A stretch of 14,523 nt of DNA from Hymenopellis radicata. Lineage: Eukaryota > Basidiomycota > Agaricomycetes > Agaricales > Physalacriaceae. This document shows, in pieces, positions 1-7,766 of this stretch. Within the stretch, counting starts at the first letter, position 1. Each line of letters begins with the position of its first letter. The translations under genes were made by a program, and so were the position numbers. Below the pieces are notes generated by a model, which saw only the letters and a program-made list of their open reading frames with translations, was not told the DNA's origin and ran no database searches. The stretch covers positions 1 through 14,523 of the forward strand of contig JADNRX010001100.1 of assembly GCA_015501595.1 (NCBI GenBank), written 5' to 3'.

Positions 1-939
1 AAGGAAGAGGTGAATCGTGTTCAGCCACATCGTGAGTCGCCGTGGTGAGTGCTTTGCAATCAGAACGTGAAATCGAAAGTGGACCACGAGTATGAAAAAT
101 AGGCGTCGAAGATGAAGTGGTGGACTTTGGTAAGATGCCATATTGCAAGGCTAATGATTCTGCGGTGTCGTTCTGGTCGGCAGACGACGGACTCGTTCTA
201 GGATGAAGTAGTCCAGGTGGACGAGATGGAGTACGATTCGGAGGAGCAGGTAAGATATGGCGGTGTACAGGCGGCCATGGAAGAGGTGAAGTTTGTCCGG
301 CCACATTGGAGTCGGTCGCGATTGCTCTTCGTTCAGAGCATATGGGTGCAGTAGATTCGGGATGGTGTGCATCGTTATGAGAAAGTGCGGCTTGAGTAGA
401 ATATCCGAGGCCAGGGATCGATGTGGCGGATACTGGGTTGGATATGGTGGAGACTGAGGATGCCCATGAAATGGAGGAATCGTCGCTCCCGGTAGGTGTA
501 AAGCATCCTTCATCGAGTTCGGCATGAGGATTGCTGCTTGTCGTGGCTGCGCGACGTTGACTAGGAGTCGACGATGGCGCCACCACCTTCTGCTGGAATG
601 GCCGGACGATGAATGGACATCTTCGAGCCGCGTGGATCCTCTTGACAGCGTAGATAGCGAGGAATGGAAGCAGTGGCGCAAGGTGAGTTGATAATGACGG
701 AAGTAGACAAAGACCAATGGAGTGCATATGAGATAACGTTATGTGGCTCGTAAAAAGGCGTGCAGGAACTTGTGCCGGAAAATGAATTTCGGTAGTTCGC
801 AGGTCGTCGAAGGTGAAGGTGCAAAAGAGAAGCGTCGAACAAGAAAAGGGCCTTATAAATGCAGTGCTCCATCACATTTATTGTTTTCCTTATTGTGGGT
901 GCTGTGCAGTGGGTGAGTTGTTCTTGAACAAGATGTCCT
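1..939. other. left edge, gene-like scraps without a coherent model
   Basis: I see no gene I can defend here. On the plus strand there are two short acidic open stretches with splice-like borders. Positions 397-527 read EYPRPGIDVADTGLDMVETE and onward to a TGA. Positions 524-682 start with ATG, include DEWTSSSRVDPLDSVDSEEW, and end at a GTGAGT donor-like site. A further stretch ends at a GTAAGA site near 250. I could not join these in phase. Two segments (about 1-40 and 278-317) share the pattern GGAAGAGGTGAA followed by GCCACAT and GAGTCG, which suggests an old internal duplication. A TATAAAT string lies near 853. The long minus-strand frames look like shadows. This may be the decayed end of a plus-strand gene or a transposon remnant. 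Confidence 0.25.
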
Positions 940-1012
940 CTCAGGCACACCAGGCCGGGATCTCGGGCCGATGAGACGTGCGCCAATCCGGGAAATCATG
1001 GATTTGAACGTA
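940..1012 (-). repeat. dispersed ~70-bp repeat, inverted copy
   Basis: Read on the minus strand, this segment aligns by eye with 8911-8985 on the plus strand. The shared blocks, in order, are ATTGGCGCAC, TCGGCC, GAGATC, CGGCC and TGTGCC, with small gaps between them. It is probably one copy of a multi-copy genomic repeat. No open frame or known element end is evident inside it. Confidence 0.5.
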
Positions 1013-1063
1013 CTTGTTATACTGGGTATGAAGATAAGACCAAGAGGCCGAGAGATGTTTTTT

Positions 1064-1462
1064 TTAAAACCTTAACTCGAAGCCCAGCCTCTCCTCCTCG
1101 TGGGCGTGGTTCGCGGAGAGATACACCGTGAATCCGCCACTCTAGACACCAGAGGTTAGGCCCTTGAGGGATTCGGAGAGAACTGCAGGTGGGCAAACCG
1201 AAGTAAGAAATGGATGATATTTATCTCACGTTGTTTAGTTCAGCGGGTAAACGAGGTAGCTAGTACATACCGTACTGTTGAACAATTTGCATTCCAGTCG
1301 GCTGAGACTGGCACAGACGACTTCCATTGAAGTTCCATCAGGGCGTGTTGAACATTGTCCTCATCTCCGCACTGTCACGCCACCGTTGTCGCCCACTACG
1401 TATCAGCATAACGTCGTCCACGCCGAAACAGGCGAGTACCTTCGTGCTGTTGAGGCTATTCT
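1064..1462 (-). pseudogene. possible decayed 3' extension of the Lys/Asp-rich gene
   Basis: Downstream of the stop at 1463-1465, on the same strand, several open stretches have coding character. They include EGLKNSLNSTK just after the stop, GTSMEVVCASLSRLECKLFN near 1280-1345, and SGGFTVYLSANHAHEEERLG followed by FELRF and TAA at 1064-1066. A GTATGT donor near 1272 and a CTGCAG acceptor near 1186 could join the last two. At least one frame change and in-frame stops (a TGA near 1355 and a TAG near 1143) break the reading. I do not recognise the family. It may be the broken remainder of a longer protein whose start is the gene at 1463-1760. Confidence 0.25.
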
Positions 1463-1760
1463 TCAATCCTTCTCCTCGTGCTTGGCCTTCCCGTCGTGCT
1501 TGTCCTTCTCGTCATGCTTATCCTTATCCTTCCCGTCCTGCTTATCGTCGCGCTTATCCTTGTCGTGCTTATCCTTATCCTTCTCCTTCTCGTCGTGCTT
1601 GTCCTTCCAGTAGTGCTTATCATCCCAAGTCTGAATACGCTTCGGAAGAGTTCGACCTCTCACACTTCACCCTCTGCCATGACAACTGAACAATGTGAAC
1701 ATCGTTGTCTCTCCCTCAGGTACCGTGGTCGGCCTGGTTGACTGGCTGTCTGCCTGACAT
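1463..1760 (-). CDS. small Lys/Asp/His-rich hypothetical protein
   Basis: I do not recognise a family. The proposed start is the ATG at 1760 (MSGRQPVNQADHV), followed by three exons: 1760-1724, 1685-1666 and 1630-1463. The two introns, 1686-1723 and 1631-1665, have GT-AG ends and keep phase, but are unusually short (38 and 35 nt), so the model is tentative. The product is about 74 residues. After AEGETWDDKHYW nearly all of it is charged low-complexity sequence built from KDKHD, EKDKDK and DGKDKDK units, so it is probably disordered. There is no signal peptide or membrane segment. The stop may be a frameshift artefact of a longer gene, because coding-like sequence continues downstream. It lies just downstream of the esterase gene on the same strand. 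Confidence 0.35.
1467..1620. repeat. triplet-phased low-complexity tract
   Basis: The plus strand is a run of CCTT, CGTGCTT and ATCCTT units with strong pyrimidine bias. All spacings are multiples of three, so on the minus strand it encodes Lys, Asp, His and Glu without interruption. It is open in several frames, and for that reason the plus-strand frames here (Leu/Val-rich or Ser/Pro-rich) are not good evidence of genes. Tracts of this kind change length easily by slippage. Confidence 0.7.
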
Positions 1761-1945
1761 CAAATCTTTGTTCTAATTCATATTCAGCTCAGTGTTCATC
1801 TCATCGCAAAGACCTCCCCGGGTGCTACCAGATTTGTGTATACATGGAGGACGCGTCGCAACAATATTCTATGGAACGAAGAAGCAGCGCGCATGTGATG
1901 CTCGTACCCGAAAATCATCCCTATCTTTATCACCAGCAAGCTCGA

Positions 1946-4570
1946 TTACGCACACCCATTCAGCCACGCGTTCACCGCACTCGTCAAATAGTTGACATCC
2001 AGATACTCGGCCCGTCCGTCGCCATTGAGGTCCGCAAATTGCACGCCTGCACCCGAAGTGCCGACACCCGTCGCAATGACGCCTTGTGGGTACCACACCA
2101 CTTGTGCAGCCTACATGCGAGAAAATATCAAGTAGATTTGACGAAAGAAAGAAAAAGTACGAACATTGGAACCGTCGTTGGGGCCGCCGCCGTTAATCCA
2201 GAGTTCGACGACACCGCCGGTGTGCGTGACGGCTGGGTAAACAATGAAAGTGTGAGAACAAAGCGCATGGAAAATGGCGGAAGAACACACTCAGGTAGTC
2301 CGCTCTGCCATCGCCTACATGTAAACCTATTAGCGGGAGGGCAGTGGAAAACGGCGAAGAACAATAATGCACCGTTAATATCCGCGAGAATGACATTGTC
2401 CCTCGTGGCGCCGTTTGCGGGCCCGGTTGCGACCACACCTTGCGGGAGCCATCCGACATTGGCAGCCTGGAGCATAGCACAGTTCAGCACGCAGAGGAAG
2501 AAAACGGAGTGAATAATACACGCACGCCCGCGCCACCGTCTGGGGAGCCAAGGTTGAGGTACGCTGAGGATGCAACCAATACGGTTAGCAACATTGAGTA
2601 CATTGGGAGTGAGCGAACCTGTCATGGCGCCGTTCTCGTCAAGATAGAGGTATTCTGCACGCCCATCGCCATTCAGGTCTGCGAAGCGTACACCTAAAGC
2701 GAGAAGATAGGTCAGACTCATTACCAACTCTCAACGCAAGTGGATTTCAAATACCCGTTCCGTCCTCGCCGATCCCAGTCGCGATTGTCCCCGCGGGAAG
2801 CCAAGACACTTTGGCCGCCTGCAAAATGTATCAACATCCACGCCTTTCGTATGCACCCACCGTGGGGACGCACATTGGGACCATCGTCGGGGCCCCCTAG
2901 ATTCAACCACGCATCGACAGAACCGTCGTCGTGGACCCAGAGATATTCAGCTCTTCCATCGCCGTTTAAATCTGTCCCTTCATTTAGACCGCGCACTGCA
3001 AAAAGAACGAGGAAGGGTACCGGCAAATTGAACCTGGTGTCGAGGGGCCCCGACGCCAGTCGCGATGACCCCAGACGGCAGCCAATTGACTTGGGCCGCA
3101 TCGATTCCTGAATATTTATTTGTACGTCAGCACATCGTCCACACAGAAGGCGGTCAAGTGACCTGATTGTGTAGACCCGAGGTTCAAAAACGCCGTGGTA
3201 GCGCCGCGAGTATCGAGCCAAAGGTACTCTGCGCGTCCATCGCCATTCAAGTCTGCGGTTTGAAGATGGAGGATGTTATTGGGTGAGACAAAGAAAATTC
3301 GCGCTGCGCGCACCTGCGAAGCGCACGGCGGTGCTATTGTCGTTCAAGTCCGAGCACTGGCCGCTTGCAGGGATGGGGAACACCTCTTCAGGCACGTTTG
3401 GCTCTGTGAACTCGCATCCGCACTCTTGTGCCTCCGGGCTAAATGAAAGATTTATTTATGTTGGCTGGGAAATGCAAGGGTGAAAGGAGCAAGGACGCAC
3501 TCCAGCAGGCAGTCATACAGTCCGCCGTTCGGACCCAGACCGGCTCCATTGGCAATTTCGCCCTGCGGGTACCAAACTGATTGAAGGCAAAGGGGACATC
3601 ATTCAATACGGAAGTGAGGGATTGAAATGCGAGCGAACGAACTTGGGTTAGTCGAGCAAAATTCCTTGTTGCCATTACCGGTGGACAGGTCACCAGTCGC
3701 GGGGTCGATCCACCCCCACTCGGCCACTTGCCACAATGCACTGAACCAGCAGTCGGCCATTATTGCATAGCCTTGATCGCTATAGTTGCACCGAGGTATG
3801 AGTACGAGGGCGAAGCATCGATCTGGGTACGCACTTGGGATGGAGGCCATCAGCCATATCGTCCGGGCCGATATTTTCCATAGGAACGGGGTAGACGCGC
3901 TCGCCGTCTGCGGCTCTTCTGAGGAGGCTCTGTGTGATGTTATAATTGAAAGTCTCGACTTCCGTTTCGATGCCGGCGTTGCCGTTGAGCGGCAGGGTGC
4001 CGACGAGCACAACAGCGGTGGGGAGGGCGGAGGTAATACTGTCAACCACCGCCATCAATCGCGTGGGGGCATCGGCAATGTCGTCGTCGTTATTGATGTC
4101 GTTCGTGCCCGCAAGGAGGAAGATAACGTTGGGGTTTTGGGAGAGGTCGGGGAGGAGGTATCCACCAATCGCCGCGATTTCTGCGCCGGAGTGGCCCTAC
4201 ACCAGAGGATTGTGAATCAAAATTGCAGGGCCAAGATACCAGAACCAATCTCACCTCGTTGTCTGGATCAGGCATCGTTCCAGAGTCAACTGAGCCAATA
4301 AAATCCACAATGGTATCGTTGTCCGAGCTTTGTCGAGACACGATGCCTGAGGACCAGGGAGGGGCCCTGAGGACCTGCTGGAGGTTGTATCGATATCCGT
4401 TTCCGGTAGAGCTCTGGTAACCGTAGGTGATGGAGTCGCCCACTGGGAGTCCACGCAGTTTTAGTCCCCCCATTTTGCCGATGTCGGCGCCGTATCTGAA
4501 AAATGACATCCGAGTTGAGCGTCAGACAGTCAGATGGAGCAGGCATTAATTTGCTCACGGGCATGCAGTG
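1946..4570 (-). CDS. SGNH hydrolase domain plus five FG-GAP/VCBS repeats (3' part of the interrupted gene)
   Basis: This part is intact. Residue numbers refer to the uninterrupted 885-residue protein. SGNH motifs occur in order: block I GDSITYG with nucleophile Ser326, block II GHSGAE at 386-391, block III GTND at 415-418, and block V DGLHPN with Asp501 and His504. This arrangement resembles fungal CE3-type acetyl esterases, so removal of acetyl groups from a polysaccharide is a reasonable inference; the substrate cannot be read from the sequence. After a WYPQGE segment at 553, five repeats carry the calcium-loop type motif D-[LI]-N-G-D-G-R-A-[ED]-Y at residues 619, 678, 737, 798 and 858, a period of 59-61 residues. 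The last repeat ends the protein after AWLNGCA. Such repeats form propeller blades or adhesion modules and may bind a surface or polysaccharide. Confidence 0.85.
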
Positions 4571-5277
4571 GCATACGGAAGCCACCCATTGCCGTAGTTG
4601 ACTGAAGTAGGTTCCCAAGAGGTGGTTGTGGGGAACCGGACGTCGAAGCTCGGATTGGCGGCAATCCAAGCTGCCATGGTAGGCTGGTCAGGTCGTGACC
4701 CGGTAACCTGTGGAGTGAAGGAATAGGTAAATGCGCCCGTGTTGGTTGCAGATGCTTGGCTATCATATCTTCAAAGACTGTGCAAGGTTATAATGGACTG
4801 TATTTGCGCACCCGCCGTAGAACCACCCATAGCGCGTATAAGTGCCGTAGTTGGTGGTTGTCGAGGAATGTTGGTGTTGCCAGAGGCCGTTGCGGGAAAA
4901 TACGGAGCAGGAGACGGCTACGTTGTATTCCTGCACGAACTTCAGTGAACGAAAATGACAAATGTTAACGAACATACAGTCAGGGTTTCGATGGTCGACG
5001 GGGTTTGCGCGGGATATATCAAAACTGGTTGCTCTTCGTAATTCAGATGCGCGTTGATTTGGTATACCCCGGTAACATCTGGGTTTCGCATCAGAAGACC
5101 GAATTCCTGGGACGAACCATACAGATGAGAATTGTGATTACTATCGCAATAGGAAAAGAACACACAGTGGTATCGAAAACATTGCTCGGTCGTACTTGCT
5201 CTCCTCTAAAGACATAGGCGACACCGCGCGACGCGTTCGCAAAGCGTTCCGACGCATACGTCCACGTGTCCTGAGCA

Positions 5278-5282
5278 TCTTG
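5278..5282. repeat. target-site duplication, left copy (TCTTG)
   Basis: TCTTG immediately precedes the TG of the left LTR and is repeated exactly at 6946-6950, directly after the CA of the right LTR. Five-base duplications are usual for Ty1/copia and Ty3 integrases. Confidence 0.93.
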
Positions 5283-5489
5283 TGTTGCGAGCGATGAGAG
5301 GAAAGGAGGATGAACCTCTCACGGATGGGGATGACCCATGGGCAGAAGCCCTGGAGGCGCGAGGAACGAGCGCGGACGACGAAGAACGACGATGATGGAT
5401 GGAAGAAAGAGATGATGATTATGTAAGGTAACCTGCAGGTACTACGGTCCCTACGGTATCTACGGCCCGGACAACACAGGATTGCAACA
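5283..5489 (-). repeat. LTR (3' LTR in element orientation)
   Basis: This 207-bp copy is identical by eye to 6739-6945. It starts TGTTGCGAGC and ends ATTGCAACA on the plus strand. Near its plus-strand right end the hexamer CTACGG occurs three times about 10-12 bp apart (5452-5466), a possible binding-site cluster. Confidence 0.93.
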
Positions 5490-5498
5490 CTCCCACCT
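5490..5498 (-). other. polypurine tract of the element
   Basis: On the minus strand, AGGTGGGAG lies directly before the TG of the 3' LTR, where second-strand DNA synthesis is primed. The core GGTGGGAG recurs four more times inside the element (5563-5570, 5608-5615, 5749-5756 and 6307-6314). Confidence 0.65.
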
Positions 5499-6004
5499 GT
5501 ACGGGACGAAGAGGATGAGGCAAAAGGAACACAAGTGTAAGAGGATGAAAGAAGAGCGAAAGCTCCCACCGAAATGCATAAACAGCACATCATGAAACAA
5601 GAATGGACTCCCACCGAAAAGGACAAGTGTCGTCGGGAAAAAGAAGGTGGACGAGACATGCGAGGTATCAAGAGGCCAGCACCACATTGAATCCCTACGA
5701 AGACGTGGAGGAAGGAAGGTGAGATGAGCGCCAAAGCTGTCTTTGTGACTCCCACCGAATGAAGGAAAGGCTCCCCGAATACGATCCAAAACAGGGATCA
5801 AAAACACAAAACAACGAACACTCTAACAACGGTGTCAACGGCCAGCGCCGTATGACTGCATGCTCCAGCATGCTCAATACAAAGAATGCTTCGAGATGGC
5901 GACTGCGGTGTGTGAACACCAATAGCCAACAACTGGATCATCGCAGAATGAATGACAGTGATCATCGACACAAGGGATGGGGCGAACATTGCGGGACACG
6001 TCGA

Positions 6005-6172
6005 GAATCTCGAACTCGGAATGGAGTGAGAGAATGGAGGGGACTGATGCAAGGGGATGTGCAGGAGCAGGACCCAGGACAGACAATGGAATCTCGAACT
6101 CAAAATGGAGTGAGAGAATGGAGGGGCCTAATGCGAGAGGATGTGCAGAGGCAGTGCCCGGGACAGTCGGGA
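6005..6172. repeat. 84-bp tandem duplication inside the element
   Basis: Unit 1 is 6005-6088 and unit 2 is 6089-6172. Both start GAATCTCGAACTC and share GGAGTGAGAGAATGGAGGGG, with scattered substitutions elsewhere. The period is a multiple of three, and the region is open on the plus strand (a 28-residue repeat with GVREWRGLM) and on the minus strand. The two units differ much more than the two LTRs do, so the duplication is older than this insertion. Confidence 0.8.
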
Positions 6173-6707
6173 ATGACGTGGACAACCAAATGTCGGATGA
6201 TGAACAAGACCAGGATGATGAAGAAGCGGATATGGATGGGGTTGGCAGGGAATCAACACGACAGAGCCAATGGCGGTCTAGGCACCAAGGCGAGACACAC
6301 CAAACACTCCCACCGGCTCGCATAGGAGCCGAGAACGCAACACGTGCGAAGGGGATGGCAGGCGTATACCTGAACCAAAAGCAGCATGGGAAGCCGTGTA
6401 TGGCGTACGGGATGTGCGCGGGCTGCAGTGATGGATGTGGGATGGAATGATGATGACATGGAGCTCGGGTTGAGGTGGATGTTCAGTGAGCGAACAGACT
6501 CGAGGCGGGGATGTAGTGAAAACCGACGGCTGTGTGTGAACAGTGTCATAAAGACAAGTCGCGGGGGTGCTGAGGGAATGGAGCAGGGTTGGAAAGATGA
6601 AAGCCGAAAAATGAGAAGATGCCTATAAATGGCAACACAGCAGTCTGCGGGACGCGGGGGCGATAGTAGGTGGATAACGAGGTATAGGATGCCTTGATGG
6701 TAACAGG

Positions 6708-7289
6708 TCATGAGAGCGGAAGCTCGGGGCCCATAACCTGTTGCGAGCGATGAGAGGAAAGGAGGATGAACCTCTCACGGATGGGGATGACCCATGGGCA
6801 GAAGCCCTGGAGGCGCGAGGAACGAGCGCGGACGACGAAGAACGACGATGATGGATGGAAGAAAGAGATGATGATTATGTAAGGTAACCTGCAGGTACTA
6901 CGGTCCCTACGGTATCTACGGCCCGGACAACACAGGATTGCAACATCTTGATCCTGCTGCGACCAGGGAGGCATGGCAATATTCGCAACAGTGTCTTCGA
7001 GTGTGGTGCCACCCAACCGCATCGCTGCATCGCGCGCCCGTACTTCGACAGAGTCGATTCTTGGTCTGAATGGAGGCAGCAAACCCGTCCAGAAATAGTG
7101 TGGCAAGTTTGACGTGGCAGCGACGGCGGCGTCGATTTGCGGTATGAGGTTTGGGTCGATTGTCCGAGAGAATACGGGTGCCCCGCGTCCAGGTCGAAAA
7201 TTTTCGTGATGCTCGTTGTCGTATGCATGGGCCTCGAGGACAGAGTATGTAATGAATGCGACCACGCCAGCCCAGTGAAGTCGCATCAT
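6708..7289 (-). CDS. truncated host-LTR chimeric open frame
   Basis: With the element in place, translation from the host ATG at 7289 runs through 114 host codons, enters the LTR without meeting a stop, crosses all 69 codons of LTR frame and stops at 6708-6710. That gives 193 residues: signal peptide, part of the unknown N-terminal region, and a 79-residue tail rich in Ser, Phe and Arg encoded by the element. The tail has no relation to the original protein. A TTATAA string at 7326-7331 lies 37 bp upstream of the ATG and may be the promoter. Whether the product is made or degraded is unknown. Gene and element are oriented the same way. Confidence 0.5.
   Translation of the reverse strand: MMRLHWAGVVAFITYSVLEAHAYDNEHHENFRPGRGAPVFSRTIDPNLIPQIDAAVAATSNLPHYFWTGLLPPFRPRIDSVEVRARDAAMRLGGTTLEDTVANIAMPPWSQQDQDVAILCCPGRRYRRDRSTCRLPYIIIISFFHPSSSFFVVRARSSRLQGFCPWVIPIRERFILLSSHRSQQVMGPELPLS
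6724..6738 (-). other. primer-binding site complementary to the initiator tRNA-Met anticodon arm
   Basis: Directly inside the 5' LTR the minus strand reads GGTTATGGGCCCCGAG. Its complement, CGGGGCCCATAACC, has the form of an initiator tRNA-Met anticodon stem and CAT loop, not of a tRNA 3' end. The similarity extends to GCGGAAGC, which resembles the D-arm region. Drosophila copia is known to use the 5' half of initiator tRNA-Met, cut in the anticodon arm, as its primer and has a matching GGTTATGGGCCC site. Confidence 0.78.
6739..6945 (-). repeat. LTR (5' LTR in element orientation)
   Basis: This is the second 207-bp copy, identical by eye to 5283-5489. It should hold the element promoter. Read in the host frame it contains no stop codon over its full length. 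Confidence 0.93.
6946..6950. repeat. target-site duplication, right copy (TCTTG)
   Basis: Exact copy of 5278-5282. Removing one copy together with the element joins host codons for QDQ and DAQD in frame. Confidence 0.93.
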
Positions 7290-7315
7290 CGTAGCAGAAA
7301 CCAGGAAGAAGCTGA

Positions 7316-7624
7316 AACGATGTAGTTATAATCATCGCGCTTCGTACTCCATCAGACGGCCTGATATCTTACGGCACGAGTCTTGAAACAACTGCAAAAG
7401 CGTGGATTCGTTGCGCAGGCACCTTGTTATCGGGAAAAGGTCCAGTGCAGCGAAGCGGCGGTGGCGCCATTGCAATGGACGGCGGCGGTGGTGGATGTAA
7501 CTGCCGGCGCCTCATGAATGGCAAAAGCACAAACGCGAAGCATAGGAAAGAGGGCGCACGACAGAAGACCGGCTTTATCGTCGTTGAGGCAGAAAATGAT
7601 GAGATCAAGAAGCTCTTGCGGTAA
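7316..7624 (+). other. unassigned open frame, possible gene remnant
   Basis: There are 102 codons without a stop, ending with TAA at 7622-7624; the first ATG is at 7424. The start of the frame, DVVIIIALRTP, resembles the opening of thiolase (DVVIV.A.RTP), but nothing after it does. The rest has a Gly-rich stretch (GGGAIAMDGGGGG), a basic stretch (NAKHRKEGARQK) and the tail EAENDEIKKLLR. I cannot assign a family. It may be a fused remnant or a chance frame. It runs divergently from the esterase gene and overlaps its likely promoter. Confidence 0.2.
7326..7331 (-). promoter_or_regulatory. possible TATA element of the esterase gene
   Basis: TTATAA sits 37 bp upstream of the ATG at 7289, followed by a pyrimidine-rich leader (TTTCAGCTTCTTCC on the minus strand). 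The spacing is short for a fungal TATA box, so this is tentative. Confidence 0.25.
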
Positions 7625-7766
7625 GAGTCCGCATGGACCAGTACTAGCAGAGCAGTGCTATATTAAGTGTATCGCGATTGAGTATTTTTAGGCAGGGTGT
7701 CGTCCATGCTACACATCCTAGATCTCTGTCAGCACCGAACAACAAACAGAAAAACAAAGGAACCTA
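7625..7766. other. short spacer, nothing recognised
   Basis: AT-richer sequence between the open frame ending at 7624 and the stop of the ankyrin pseudogene. No clear signal seen. Confidence 0.4.

Larger units (their letters stand above)
5283..6945 (-). mobile_element. non-autonomous LTR retrotransposon (TRIM/SMART-like, copia-type primer site)
   Basis: The element is 1663 bp long with 207-bp LTRs at both ends, TG...CA termini within the short inverted repeat TGTTG/CAACA, and a perfect 5-bp TSD. The 1249-bp interior has no gag, protease, integrase or reverse transcriptase; the open frames in it have no recognisable domain. Orientation is minus. Directly inside the LTR at 6945-6739 is a primer-binding site, and directly inside the LTR at 5489-5283 is the purine run AGGTGGGAG, a fitting polypurine tract. 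Small size and lack of genes make it a passenger element that must borrow proteins from a full-length relative, probably a Ty1/copia element given the primer site. The LTRs look identical base for base, so the insertion is young. It lies in the coding exon of the esterase gene, in the same orientation. Confidence 0.92.
1946..7289 (-). pseudogene. secreted SGNH esterase with FG-GAP repeats, split by an LTR retrotransposon
   Basis: The gene has 19 exons: 7289-6946 plus 5282-5166 (split by the insertion), 5106-4978, 4930-4812, 4768-4559, 4495-4255, 4196-3835, 3779-3643, 3576-3501, 3438-3314, 3252-3163, 3107-3021, 2971-2874, 2818-2755, 2693-2619, 2563-2526, 2466-2373, 2314-2291, 2232-2165 and 2110-1946. 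All introns are GT-AG, 43-66 nt long, and every junction keeps phase. Leaving out the element and one TSD copy gives 2658 nt, or 885 residues and a TAA. Residues 1-22 (MMRLHWAGVVAFITYSVLEAHA split as start, hydrophobic core and cleavage site) form a signal peptide, so the protein is probably secreted. Residues 23 to about 300 contain GGTTLED and NPDVTGVYQIN but match no family I know. The esterase and repeats follow. The insertion falls inside codon 115, so the allele as read cannot make the full protein from one ordinary transcript. No other damage is visible. Confidence 0.88.

Noticed and set aside
151..986. Long minus-strand open frames (188 and 141 codons)
   Set aside because: Composition is His/Pro/Arg/Ser-rich, with no family motif; the opposite strand shows better acidic coding character.
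1278..1741. Plus-strand Ser/Leu- or Leu/Val-rich frames
   Set aside because: They are shadows of the triplet-phased low-complexity tract, which is stop-free in several frames.
1844..2512. Plus-strand 222-codon frame
   Set aside because: It lies antisense to the FG-GAP exons, whose splice phases and ADLNGDG motifs are decisive.
5161..5282. Treating the part before the SGNH domain as a separate gene starting near 5163
   Set aside because: The frame joins exactly across the TSD to the exon with the signal peptide at 7289.
5141..5755. Minus-strand 204-codon frame crossing the 3' LTR
   Set aside because: It runs from element interior through the LTR into host exon in the wrong frame for the esterase.
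5759..6450. Plus-strand frames with the 28-residue repeat as a possible gag
   Set aside because: They are antisense to the element orientation set by the primer site and purine tract, and have no zinc knuckle or capsid-like motif.
6622..6630. CTATAAATG on the plus strand as a promoter
   Set aside because: Wrong strand for the element and no supported plus-strand gene follows.
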